DNA from: Verrucomicrobiaceae bacterium | Lineage (GTDB): Bacteria; Verrucomicrobiota; Verrucomicrobiia; Verrucomicrobiales; Verrucomicrobiaceae | Assembly: GCA_024232965.1 (NCBI GenBank) | Contig: JACKQF010000002.1 | Coordinates: forward strand, 930,001 to 994,000 | Direction: 5' to 3' | DNA: 64,000 nucleotides | Shown: one piece after another, positions 25,906 to 34,656 of the stretch | How the letters are laid out: every line of letters starts with the position of its first letter | How positions within the stretch are numbered: the first letter of the stretch is position 1 | Notes under the pieces: model-generated | Databases searched by the model: none | The model's input: only the letters and a program-made list of their open reading frames with translations | Told to the model about the DNA's origin: nothing | Made by a program: the position numbers and the translations under genes

Positions 25906-26937
25906 TTACAGGGGCGCAGCACTGATTCGCTGCCGGACAAATTCTGCGATGTCTGTCATATCGGCTGTTCCAGGCTGCGAAGCGCTGATGCACTCCTCCA
26001 GCGAGAAGCCCTGGCGATGATCGATGCGCCCGGATTTCCACACCCAAGCGCGTGGGTTGTGGGGGCCGACCCGCCGAGGGTCTGACCAAGTATGCAGGCC
26101 CAGAGTGGCGTCATTCACTGCCGCCGCGATATGCATCGGGCCGCTATCGACACTGACGCAAAACTGCGCCTCGCGCATGACCCAGATCAGCTCGTCCAGT
26201 CGTGTGCGATTCATCAGATCGGTGACATGCGCGCCGTGGATGCCCAGCGGAGCATCCGTCACTCCGACTAGGACCACAGGCAATGGCGCGAGCGCATCGC
26301 AGAGCACCTGTAGCATCGGGGTCGGCAGTGATTTCCCCTCTCCTCGCGACGTCGGATGAATGACGATGGGCCGCGCTCCATCGGGCCAACCCTTCGGCCG
26401 AAGACCTGTTGGCAGGGGAAAGGCCACATCCTCCGCTGAAGGAACCGCAGCGCCCACGGCGCCTGCCAATGTCAGATAACGGTCAACGGCATGAGCACCG
26501 GCATCGACCAGGACAGTGTGCTGGTAGAGTCGAGGCGCTCCCTCGCGGGCATCGGAAAGCCCCACGATCGGGCGCGATCCACGTCCCCGCGCGATCAAGG
26601 CACTGCGCAGGAGACCTTGAAAATCCAAGACGACCTCTGCTCCAAAGGGCCGTGCCGCCTTTAGCTCCCTGCACCATCGCCAGAAGGCGATTGGTCCCCG
26701 AAGTCCACGCATGGTCTTGCGGGGGAAAGGGATCACTTCCTCAAGCAGCGGACATCCTGCCAGCAGCGGCACCCACTCCGTATTGGCCACCCATCGCAGT
26801 TGCAGGTCAGGAAAAGTCGCCTTAATCGCCGCAACCGCCGGGAGTGTATGGACGATATCGCCCAGGGAACTCGGCTTTACGATCAGCGCCGAGGCATACA
26901 CACCCAGATTGGGCGCTCCATCGGCTGCGGCATTCAT
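25906..26937 (-). CDS. Glycosyltransferase family 9 (heptosyltransferase)
   Basis: The 343-residue protein shows the GT9 pattern: VKPSSLGDIVHTLPAVAAIK at the N-terminus, LDFQGLLRSALIARG in the acceptor half, and PIVIHPTSRGEGKSLP and VSVDSGPMHIAAA in the nucleotide-sugar half. It resembles WaaC-type enzymes that add heptose to the LPS inner core from ADP-heptose on the cytoplasmic side. The start overlaps the stop of the metallophosphatase gene by 4 bases, so both are in one transcript. Confidence 0.9.
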   Translation of the reverse strand: MNAAADGAPNLGVYASALIVKPSSLGDIVHTLPAVAAIKATFPDLQLRWVANTEWVPLLAGCPLLEEVIPFPRKTMRGLRGPIAFWRWCRELKAARPFGAEVVLDFQGLLRSALIARGRGSRPIVGLSDAREGAPRLYQHTVLVDAGAHAVDRYLTLAGAVGAAVPSAEDVAFPLPTGLRPKGWPDGARPIVIHPTSRGEGKSLPTPMLQVLCDALAPLPVVLVGVTDAPLGIHGAHVTDLMNRTRLDELIWVMREAQFCVSVDSGPMHIAAAVNDATLGLHTWSDPRRVGPHNPRAWVWKSGRIDHRQGFSLEECISASQPGTADMTDIAEFVRQRISAAPL

Positions 26938-27656
26938 TTGCCAAGGCTCAAACGTTCAGCCAGCAGAGGAGGCAGGCCAGCATCCAGAATCTTCTTCTGT
27001 GCTGTTTCGATATCATACTCAACGCGACGAATGGCGACGGTCTGGTTTTGCACGTCGTAGATCGCGTATGAAGCACGCCAGTCCCCATCGCGAGGTTGGC
27101 CCACGCTGCCAACGTTGACGAAGTACTTCACCCCACGCTGGAATTGCACGTCCGTGACGCGACCCGCGCGGACGGAATCATCTTTTTCAAAAATACGCGG
27201 CACATGGGTGTGACCGTAAAAGCAGACCTGCGTAAACTGATAGCTAAAGCTGGCCATTGCATCAAAGCGATTGGTCACGTAACCCCAGGCCCCAGGGGAA
27301 TCCAGCGTGGCGTGGACGACGGTAAAATCCCGCACCTGACGCACCAAGCGCAGATCCTGAAGCCAATCCCGCTGCTCCCGGGTCAGTTGGCTACGCGTCC
27401 AGAGCAGGGCAGCCTGCGCCAGGGGGTTCAGTTCATCGAGCGATGAATTGCACGCGGCACCTTCATCATGGTTGCCGCGCACAGCGGGGCAATTCATCTG
27501 CCGCACAATCTCCAGACACTCCGAGGGATTCGCCGCGTAACCCACGATGTCACCGAGGCAAACAAAGCTGGCACAACCCTGATCGCCAGCATCTTGCAGG
27601 ACAGCCTGCAGAGCTTCAAGATTGGCGTGGATGTCCCCGAAGATTGCGAATTTCAT
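26934..27656 (-). CDS. Calcineurin-like metallophosphoesterase (YfcE-like)
   Basis: The 240-residue protein begins MKFAIFGDIHANLEALQAVL and carries the metal ligands DxH (GDIHAN), GDxV (LGDIVGYA), GNHDE and GHTH (FYGHTHVPR). This is the PF12850 subgroup of small cytoplasmic phosphodiesterases. Its natural substrate is unknown. It is co-transcribed with the downstream heptosyltransferase through a 4-base overlap. The tRNA-Gln gene lies 140 bases upstream on the same strand. Confidence 0.93.
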   Translation of the reverse strand: MKFAIFGDIHANLEALQAVLQDAGDQGCASFVCLGDIVGYAANPSECLEIVRQMNCPAVRGNHDEGAACNSSLDELNPLAQAALLWTRSQLTREQRDWLQDLRLVRQVRDFTVVHATLDSPGAWGYVTNRFDAMASFSYQFTQVCFYGHTHVPRIFEKDDSVRAGRVTDVQFQRGVKYFVNVGSVGQPRDGDWRASYAIYDVQNQTVAIRRVEYDIETAQKKILDAGLPPLLAERLSLGK

Positions 27657-27795
27657 TAAAATACGCCGATTAGGCGGCGGAACGTCATTTTCGGGATGAG
27701 CGAGCGGAAATCAAGCTCTGGGAATACTTTTTGGGACCTTTTGCGCACGATGCCCACCCTGAGCACATCCTTGACCGGGCGGGTTGCGCCCGAAG

Positions 27796-27869
27796 TGGTT
27801 ACCCCGCAAGGATTCGAACCTTGAACGAGAGATCCAAAATCTCCTGTGTTACCATTACACCACGGGGTA
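27796..27869 (-). tRNA. tRNA-Gln (anticodon TTG)
   Basis: A full cloverleaf can be drawn. The acceptor TACCCCG pairs with CGGGGTA, the anticodon arm is GGAGA-TTTTGGA-TCTCT with anticodon TTG, and the T arm is CAAGG-TTCGAAT-CCTTG. The discriminator is A and the CCA end is encoded (27796-27798). Confidence 0.97.
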
Positions 27870-27965
27870 GAAACCGCTTCCCCAGAAATAGGGAGGGGGA
27901 TAATAGCGGGCTTTCCATCGGATGCAAGGGCGGGCCACCAGAAAAATGAGACCCGAGGCTGGGAC

Positions 27966-28706
27966 TCACTGCAGGGCCGCCATTAGTTCCCGGAGCTCCG
28001 CTTGGATATCCGCAGGATCCTCGCTGCCAACGGTCTGGCTGACCTCGGCGATGATCATGCCGCGATACTGCTTGCGCAGCCGATGCAGCGCGGAACGGAA
28101 AGCCGCGACGGACAATCCCAGCTCGGCGGCAACTGATTCCTGCGCCTGTTCACGGCTGCTCGGGGGCAGGTGTGGCTCCAGGGCCAGGAAGCGTTGCAGA
28201 TCTTTCCGACCCTCATACTCGCGGCGGAGCCTTGCCAGGGCCTGCTCCAGGACGCTCATCGCCCATTGTCGCAGGTACACCTTCTCCACGGAGCTTTGGG
28301 GAGAGATCAGCTCGCTCTCGTAGCGCCCTTCCGCATCGTCGATACGGATCCATTCACAGCCGCCACCTCGTGACTTGGTTGACTCGCGGGCTTTTACGTT
28401 CGACACGAAGTGACCGAACGAGCTTAGCAAAAACGTGCGCAGCTTACCACGGTCACTGTCCGCCTTGGCAAAGAGACCGTTGGCCAGACCGTGGGCAAAG
28501 AATCCTTGCACGTAGTCCGCAGCCTCCTCCGGGCCCGCTCCCTTCATTCTCGCAATCGCATAAAGCGGGTACCAGTAGCTGCGGCAGAGTTCGTCCAGCG
28601 CCTGCTTGACCTCCTCAGGCGTGCCCTCACTAACGCGGCGGATTAGCGTCCATCGCGTTTGGGGAAATTGCTGCACGTGGGGAATAGAGGGGGACACTAT
28701 GTTCAA
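27966..28706 (-). CDS. ECF-type RNA polymerase sigma factor
   Basis: The 246-residue protein starts at TTG 28706 or more likely GTG 28697 (both within 4 codons). The N-terminal half has a sigma region 2-like segment (QTRWTLIRRVSEG, then ADYVQGFFAHGL). The C-terminal half has a region 4-like helix-turn-helix (ESVAAELGLSVAAFRSALHR). The layout fits the longer ECF-like sigma factors of Planctomycetes and Verrucomicrobia, which often go with protein kinases or beta-propeller sensors. No anti-sigma factor is adjacent. It lies 133 bases downstream of the copper ATPase gene on the same strand. Confidence 0.85.
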   Translation of the reverse strand: MNIVSPSIPHVQQFPQTRWTLIRRVSEGTPEEVKQALDELCRSYWYPLYAIARMKGAGPEEAADYVQGFFAHGLANGLFAKADSDRGKLRTFLLSSFGHFVSNVKARESTKSRGGGCEWIRIDDAEGRYESELISPQSSVEKVYLRQWAMSVLEQALARLRREYEGRKDLQRFLALEPHLPPSSREQAQESVAAELGLSVAAFRSALHRLRKQYRGMIIAEVSQTVGSEDPADIQAELRELMAALQ

Positions 28707-28839
28707 AAACCTTCGAAGTAAGGACGTTCAACGAACGCAGTTTGTAACATGCAAAGCTCGTTTTGGTCCCAAAAATCAGCGTCCGGGGAGCTCAGGTCCC
28801 GGTCCCCGGTATTGTATCCGCGATCAGGATCACCCATAA

Positions 28840-31257
28840 TCATTGGGCAGGCAAAACCACCTCCAAGCCGCCAGCCACCGGTCCGCCCTTAGCCTCATGG
28901 CCAACGGCCCGCACCCGATCGGCGCGGAAGGTCCAACCCACCAGCGACAGCGTCGCAACGGAACTTAGCGGCATCAGCACCGCTGCTCCCAAAGGGGAAA
29001 GCATCCCTGCCAGCCCTGCCACCACCGTGATGAGGTTGTAGCTAGTGGATAGGAAAAACACGCCATGCACCGCGCGGCGATGCGTTCGCGCGACATCCAT
29101 CAGGCGGCTCACGAATCGCAGATTGTGACCCAGGAAGAAAAAATCTGCCTTTTGCTCCAGGAAACTACGGCCAGTGATCGGGCTACCTGCGCAACAGGCC
29201 TCGTCAAACGCCAGACTGTCGTTGGCACCGTCTCCGATGTACAGCGTCGTCGCCCCAGAGTGATCCGCCACCCACTCAGCCTTCGCGGCGGGTGTGAGAG
29301 CGGCCTGCCAATCGTCCGCGCTCAATCCCAGCACCTGCGCGATTTTTTCCACCTTCTCATGTCGGTCACCGCTCAGCAAGCGCAGCACGATGCCCCGCCG
29401 TTTCAGCTCCGCAAACTCCGTGGCAGTCTCTGGCCTGAGAGAATCTGTGAAGGCAAAACCCGCGACGAAATCCCCATCCAGACGCAGTTCAGCATCGGCA
29501 GATTCAGGGTCAGCCGGACGGCCGAGCGTCCAGACATGATTCTCAGGGGTGCGCAGGGAGAGCCCCTGCCCCACCTTTTCCGACACCTCTCCATCGAGCC
29601 GATCCCCAGGTCCGACCTGGTCGTAGAGACTGCGGCTAACGGGATGCAGATTCCCCTCCACCAAACGGCGCAAAGCAGCGCGAGCCTGAGCGGACAGGGA
29701 TTGGATGGCTTCAGGATTCTTTAGGGCCGGATTCTCCAGCGTCAGCGTGCCGGTTTTATCAAAGACCACCTGGCGGATCTGTCCGAGCTTTTTCCAGAAT
29801 CCCAAAGTGCGCACAAACACCCCCAATCGTTGCGCCCTCAATGCCGCCAACTCTTCCGCCAGCGGCACCGCCACACCAAGGGCGCAGGGGCAGGAGACCA
29901 CAAAAATGGAGATCATGATCTGCAAGGATCGCTCCACCCCAGCTCCCGCCCACCACCAGCCCAGCGCGCCCAGCACACCCGCCGCGACGACCAGCGCCAG
30001 ATAGATGCGCAAAACGCGCTCCAGCCGCAGATCGCGCGAGTCTTGGCCGCGCCTTGCTTCGAGCAGCTTGCGCAGGGTGGACTCCTCCCACGACTCCAGC
30101 GCCTCCGCCTCGATCTCGTGGGAGCTAATGTTCAGGGCCCCCGCCGGGAGGAGCTGACCTTGCTCACGCTCGACGGGTTCGCTCTCGCCATTGATCCACT
30201 CCAAACTGACCGCCGCGCTGGCCGTGTCCAGACGCGCAGCGACGGGCACCGTCTGCGCAGGCCTGATTCGCATCCGGCTGCCAGCAGTCAGCGCGGAGAC
30301 CGCCACCTCGCTGGCCTCCCCGTCCTCAGCGGCGATCACCGTCACGCGCTCTGGGATTGAAGTATCGCGCATCAGCTTGCGGCGATTGCGCTCCACCGCT
30401 GCTTGCTGCAACCAACGGCCACCCAGCATCAGGAAAATAAAGATCGCCACGAAGTCGAAGTACTTCAGCCCCTCCGCATTCATCAACCAGCCCGCCAGCG
30501 ATCCCGTGTAGCCAGCGATGATGCCGAGCGCGATCGGAGTATCAATGTGCAGCGCCCCCATGCGCAGACTGCGCCAAGCCCGGCTAATAAAGTAGCTACC
30601 ACCCACCAGCATCGACAGCGTGGCGGACATCACCGCCACCAAATCGAACAAGCGCGCAAAAGGAAAGTCCCGCGGCATACCGAAATAGGCAGGCAGAGAG
30701 AACGCCATCGCATTCATCGCAAAAGCCCCGCAAGTACCCGTGCGCCGCGCCAGACCGCTGCTCTCCGCAGGCGTGGCATCCGCATTGCGTGGCCCCAGCA
30801 GATACCCAAACGCCTGCACCTCCCGGGCAAAAGCCACCATATCAAAGACGCCGGGCTCCCAGGAAAGATCCAGCTCGCCCTGCACCACATCCACGCAAAT
30901 CGTCAGCGCACCCGGATGTTTGGCAAAGACCTTTTCCAAAAGCCACACGCAACCCACGCAGGACATTCCCTGCACCGACAGTCGCAGTTCCGCGCGACTC
31001 TCGCCCTCAGCGGCCTCCGCCTCAGTCGCCAAGTGAGACAGCCAGTCGTAGTCACGCTCGCGCAGGCCCTGCACTGACACAGGAGGCAATGCGGTCGAGC
31101 CCTTCAGATCGTAGAAATGAGCAAGCCCCTCCGAATGCAGCAGCTCAAAGACATAGGCACAACCAGCACAGCAAAAAGCGTCCTCCCTACCGGCAGGTAC
31201 GGGTGACCCACAGTGCCGACAGGAAGACTCCACTGCGCGTTGTGAGGAATCTGCCAC
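28840..31257 (-). CDS. CcoI/FixI-type copper P1B-ATPase
   Basis: The 805-residue protein starts with a cysteine-rich zinc-finger-like region (CRHCG then CCAGC, residues 13-33). Next come an HMA metal domain with MSCVGC (98-103), eight membrane helices including SCPCALG (455-461), the phosphorylation motif DKTGTLT (500-506) and GDGANDS. The N-terminal cysteine cluster and CPC motif are those of CcoI/FixI, which supply copper for cbb3 oxidase assembly. No ccoN or ccoO genes are in the window. It moves copper out of the cytoplasm at the cost of ATP. Confidence 0.92.
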   Translation of the reverse strand: MADSSQRAVESSCRHCGSPVPAGREDAFCCAGCAYVFELLHSEGLAHFYDLKGSTALPPVSVQGLRERDYDWLSHLATEAEAAEGESRAELRLSVQGMSCVGCVWLLEKVFAKHPGALTICVDVVQGELDLSWEPGVFDMVAFAREVQAFGYLLGPRNADATPAESSGLARRTGTCGAFAMNAMAFSLPAYFGMPRDFPFARLFDLVAVMSATLSMLVGGSYFISRAWRSLRMGALHIDTPIALGIIAGYTGSLAGWLMNAEGLKYFDFVAIFIFLMLGGRWLQQAAVERNRRKLMRDTSIPERVTVIAAEDGEASEVAVSALTAGSRMRIRPAQTVPVAARLDTASAAVSLEWINGESEPVEREQGQLLPAGALNISSHEIEAEALESWEESTLRKLLEARRGQDSRDLRLERVLRIYLALVVAAGVLGALGWWWAGAGVERSLQIMISIFVVSCPCALGVAVPLAEELAALRAQRLGVFVRTLGFWKKLGQIRQVVFDKTGTLTLENPALKNPEAIQSLSAQARAALRRLVEGNLHPVSRSLYDQVGPGDRLDGEVSEKVGQGLSLRTPENHVWTLGRPADPESADAELRLDGDFVAGFAFTDSLRPETATEFAELKRRGIVLRLLSGDRHEKVEKIAQVLGLSADDWQAALTPAAKAEWVADHSGATTLYIGDGANDSLAFDEACCAGSPITGRSFLEQKADFFFLGHNLRFVSRLMDVARTHRRAVHGVFFLSTSYNLITVVAGLAGMLSPLGAAVLMPLSSVATLSLVGWTFRADRVRAVGHEAKGGPVAGGLEVVLPAQ

Positions 31258-31362
31258 GGCGCGATTCTAGCCTACCTCTCACCACCATGCTTCCCTGAAA
31301 TTGACAATCACCAGCCCGCAATTGCCCATTGCAGACCCGACAGGCAAATTTGAGTTGATCGG

Positions 31363-32295
31363 ATGGGCTGGGTGCGGAGTATGGCCACTCTTCACCCCCG
31401 ACCCACCGCTTTGATGCCGCTAGAGCCCTACCTCGCCGACCGCTGCCGTTTTGTTGACCAGCTTCTGGAACGGCTCATCCCATCGGCGGAGACTCGGCCT
31501 GCGACGATTCACCAAGCGATGCGCCACAGCATCTTCGCCGGTGGCAAGCGCCTGCGGCCCATCCTTTGTCTCGCCGCCGCAGAGGCCTGCGGCGGCAGCA
31601 AGGAGGCCGCCGGGTTCAATGCTGCTGCGGTGGAATGCCTGCACACCTATTCCCTGATCCACGACGACCTCCCGTGCATGGATGACGACGACCTCCGCCG
31701 TGGCGTCCCGACTTGCCACAAGGTCTATGGCGAAGGCATCGCCGTCCTCGCCGGGGATGCCCTGCAGGCTCTCGCCTTCGAACTCGTCACCCGCACCCCC
31801 GTCACCACCCGGCATACGACGGGCGACATGGTTCGTGAATTGGCGGTCACCGCAGGCAGTCTGCATCTCGTGGGTGGCCAGGTAGCGGACTTGGAAGGCG
31901 AAGGCAAAAAGCTACCGCTCGAAGATCTGCGGTACATCCATGAAAGCAAAACCGCCGCCCTCCTCACCTGCTCCGTGAAGCTCGGCGCCATGAGCGCGGA
32001 TGCGACGACTGAGCAACTCGAGGCGCTGCAACGATTCGGCATGGCCACCGGTCTCGCCTTTCAAATCATCGACGACATCCTCGATGTCACCCAGACCAGC
32101 GAGAAATTGGGCAAAAGCGCCGGCAAAGACTTAGCCGCAGAAAAATCGACCTTCCCAGCCCTGATGGGTCTCGATGCTTCACGCGCCGAAGCTCACCGCC
32201 TCACCGACGCCGCCATGGCAGCGATCGAGCCCTTTGGCGCAGCGGGTGCGCGACTCGAGCAACTGGCGCGTCACCTTCTCTCGCGGGAGTATTGA
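31363..32295 (+). CDS. ispA: Short-chain polyprenyl diphosphate synthase (IspA type)
   Basis: The protein is up to 310 residues. The first aspartate-rich motif DDLPCMDDDDLRRG (residues 101-114) and the second IIDDILD are intact, along with GGKRLRP near the N-terminus. It condenses IPP with DMAPP or GPP to give farnesyl or geranylgeranyl diphosphate in the cytoplasm. Starts at 31363, 31381 and 31414 are all in frame. Family length and the LEPYL opening favour 31414. It stands alone, divergent from the copper ATPase gene. Confidence 0.92.
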   Translation: MGWVRSMATLHPRPTALMPLEPYLADRCRFVDQLLERLIPSAETRPATIHQAMRHSIFAGGKRLRPILCLAAAEACGGSKEAAGFNAAAVECLHTYSLIHDDLPCMDDDDLRRGVPTCHKVYGEGIAVLAGDALQALAFELVTRTPVTTRHTTGDMVRELAVTAGSLHLVGGQVADLEGEGKKLPLEDLRYIHESKTAALLTCSVKLGAMSADATTEQLEALQRFGMATGLAFQIIDDILDVTQTSEKLGKSAGKDLAAEKSTFPALMGLDASRAEAHRLTDAAMAAIEPFGAAGARLEQLARHLLSREY

Positions 32296-32311
32296 GCCTC
32301 CGCAGTTCGTC

Positions 32312-33718
32312 TTATTGCCCAAAGACGAAAAGGTGCTTCTCCGTCCGGAGATAGATGCGACCATCCAGGATCGCAGGCGTGGCAAAGATCGGCTCGCGCA
32401 GATCGTTGCGGGCCAGGATTTTCAGGGCATCGCCCGCTGCCATCACCACCACCGTCCCGCGCTGCGAGGCCACATAGATTCGGCCATCCGCCGCGACGGC
32501 AGAGCTGTAGTAGTCGCCGGAGGCATCCATGCGTTCTGCCTGATAATGCTGGGCACCCGTCTTTGCGTCATAGCACGAGGCCAGGCCGCCGTTCTTGATC
32601 GTATAAACACGACCATCGTAGAATAGCGGCGATGAAACATAAGGCAGGTGCTTGTCCACCTTCCATGCGACGTGAGTTTCCGTGATGTCGCCGTAGCCAT
32701 TGGGTTTGATGGCAAAGATCTGATTTACCGCTTGGTCAAACATGTCGCTCATGACCTCATACTCTGCGCGCGTCACCAGTCCGTCTTTGTCGGCATCCAT
32801 CTGAGAGAATCGATCCTTCACCTTGCCAGCAGGGAATTCATCGCGGCTCAGCGTTCCGTCTTTATCGGTATCGTAGGTGGCAGCAAAGGGTCCGAAAGGT
32901 TCCATCTTCACGCGGTCTCCCTCATCGCCACCGACATTCCAACTGGAGACAATCAGAAGACCATCCCCGGCCACAGGGCTTGCATTTGAGACTCGCGCCA
33001 TGCCACGCGACGACCAACGCTCCCGACCATCCTTAACCTCATAGCTGCGCACCCACAATGAACCCGCCACGATAATCTCCGCCATGCCATCGTGCTCCCA
33101 GAGAAACGGCGTGGAAAAGCTGCGCCGAAACTCTGCCCGCTCCGTCCGCCAAACCTGTGCGCCCGTCCGCGCATCCAGGGCTAGCAAGTGCGACCCCATG
33201 TCTTGATCCGCCACCACGATGATCTTTCCATCGGCAAGAATCGGTGAGGCACCCGTCCCAAACTCCACGAGCGGTGCTGGCAGTTCCTTCTTCCACACCA
33301 CCCCGCCATCGAAGTCGTAGGCGATGAGGCCGAACGACCCAAAATACACATACACCCGCTCTCCGTCCGTGCAGGGCGTTGGCGCTGCCGGACTACCGAT
33401 GCGGTGCGTGGTCTCCAGCTTCGCTGCGGGTGCAACGGCGCGCCACAGTTCCTTGCCGCTACCTTGATCCAAACACAGCGTAACGAGTTTCTCTCCCTCT
33501 TGACCCGTCAGGAAGATCTTGCCTGCCACAAGGCATGGCGATGAATGGCCGCGCGGCACCTCCACTTTCCACACCACGTTTTTTTCCGCATCAAACTCTG
33601 TCGGCGGTGAACCCGTGCCAATCCCCAGCCCGCCCGGACCACGAAATTGTGGCCACGAAGACTGTGCACCGACTGAAAGTACACCCAAGGCAAGGAAGGA
33701 GGCGAGGCAACGGATCAT
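32312..33718 (-). CDS. Secreted PQQ-like beta-propeller protein with EF-hands
   Basis: The 468-residue protein has a signal peptide (MIRCLASFLALGVLSVGAQS). PQQ-type blades follow, with the typical WPQFRGPGGLG opening, VVWKVEVPRGHSSP and LLALDARTGAQVWRTERAEF. Two EF-hand calcium loops are inserted near residues 290-325 (DTDKDGTLSRDEF and DADKDGLVTRAEY). Such WPQFRGP proteins are common in Planctomycetes and Verrucomicrobia. They are mostly without a known reaction and may be scaffolds rather than quinoprotein dehydrogenases. It is followed upstream by an esterase gene on the same strand with 15 bases between, so the two are likely co-transcribed. Confidence 0.88.
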   Translation of the reverse strand: MIRCLASFLALGVLSVGAQSSWPQFRGPGGLGIGTGSPPTEFDAEKNVVWKVEVPRGHSSPCLVAGKIFLTGQEGEKLVTLCLDQGSGKELWRAVAPAAKLETTHRIGSPAAPTPCTDGERVYVYFGSFGLIAYDFDGGVVWKKELPAPLVEFGTGASPILADGKIIVVADQDMGSHLLALDARTGAQVWRTERAEFRRSFSTPFLWEHDGMAEIIVAGSLWVRSYEVKDGRERWSSRGMARVSNASPVAGDGLLIVSSWNVGGDEGDRVKMEPFGPFAATYDTDKDGTLSRDEFPAGKVKDRFSQMDADKDGLVTRAEYEVMSDMFDQAVNQIFAIKPNGYGDITETHVAWKVDKHLPYVSSPLFYDGRVYTIKNGGLASCYDAKTGAQHYQAERMDASGDYYSSAVAADGRIYVASQRGTVVVMAAGDALKILARNDLREPIFATPAILDGRIYLRTEKHLFVFGQ

Positions 33719-33733
33719 GGGTCGAATCAGCGG

Positions 33734-34600
33734 TTACTTCTTTTGCAGATGACGATCAAAGAACTCGATCAAGGCCTTCTCAGCACGCGCTGCGTCCTCC
33801 GGTTTCTTGAAGCCGTGACCTGCGCCTTCAATCGGCATCAGCTCGGCCTCCACACTGGCCGCCTTCAGTTTGTCCACGATCCACGTGGCCTGCTCAAACG
33901 CCACATACGGGTCCTCCGTGCCATGCACGCAGAGCGTCGGCGCGGCAAAGGGCGTAACCCAATAGAGCGGGCTGCCAACGATGTGCTCGCGCAATTTGGT
34001 GCTGAGGTCTCCACCAAAAAACAACGGCAACACCTCGGCCGCGTCGACGCTCTTGCCGTAGCTCTTGGTGAAATCGCTCGGGCCATAAAAATTCACCACG
34101 CAGCTGACAGCGCTGGATTGATCCGCATAACCACTGCCTTCAAATTCCTTCACGCCTGCCGTCACCCCCAAGAACTGCGCCAGATGCCCGCCCGCTGAAC
34201 CGCCCGTCACGCCAATGCGCGTTGGGTCCACATGATAGGTCCCCGCCTGGGATCGCAACCAACGCACCGCCGTCTTGCAGTCCTGCACCGCCGCAGGAAA
34301 TTGAAACTCCGGCGCTAGCCGATACGTGACGGTGATGGCCACATAACCCTGCTGGGCCAGGGTCACGCAGAGCTTGTCATAGCTCTCCCGCTTCCCCGCG
34401 CGAAAACCTCCGCCGTGGATGCAAACAACGGCAGGGAAAGGCCCGGTGCCTTCCTTCGGCTGCGCCACATTCACTTGCAGGTGCTGACCGGCCACGTCGG
34501 AGTATTCGACATCACGCGTAAAGGTGACGTCGTCTGGAATGGCGAGTTCTGCGGCCTGCGACAGGCCAACGGCGAGAAAGGAGAGAAGAAGGAGACGCAT
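33734..34600 (-). CDS. Secreted alpha/beta-hydrolase esterase
   Basis: The 288-residue protein has a signal peptide (MRLLLLSFLAVGLSQAAELA). The oxyanion motif HGGGFRAG and the nucleophile elbow GGSAGGHLAQF are clear. The catalytic aspartate and histidine are likely in HGTEDPYV and GAGHGF. It belongs to the carboxylesterase group close to the BD-FAE feruloyl/acetyl esterases that deacylate plant polysaccharides. Together with the sulfatase upstream it suggests extracellular glycan processing. Exact substrate unknown. Confidence 0.9.
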   Translation of the reverse strand: MRLLLLSFLAVGLSQAAELAIPDDVTFTRDVEYSDVAGQHLQVNVAQPKEGTGPFPAVVCIHGGGFRAGKRESYDKLCVTLAQQGYVAITVTYRLAPEFQFPAAVQDCKTAVRWLRSQAGTYHVDPTRIGVTGGSAGGHLAQFLGVTAGVKEFEGSGYADQSSAVSCVVNFYGPSDFTKSYGKSVDAAEVLPLFFGGDLSTKLREHIVGSPLYWVTPFAAPTLCVHGTEDPYVAFEQATWIVDKLKAASVEAELMPIEGAGHGFKKPEDAARAEKALIEFFDRHLQKK

Positions 34601-34656
34601 GATGGAGCTACTCTAAACGCCGACGGATACGGCGCCTTGCAGCCCAGCACGGCAGA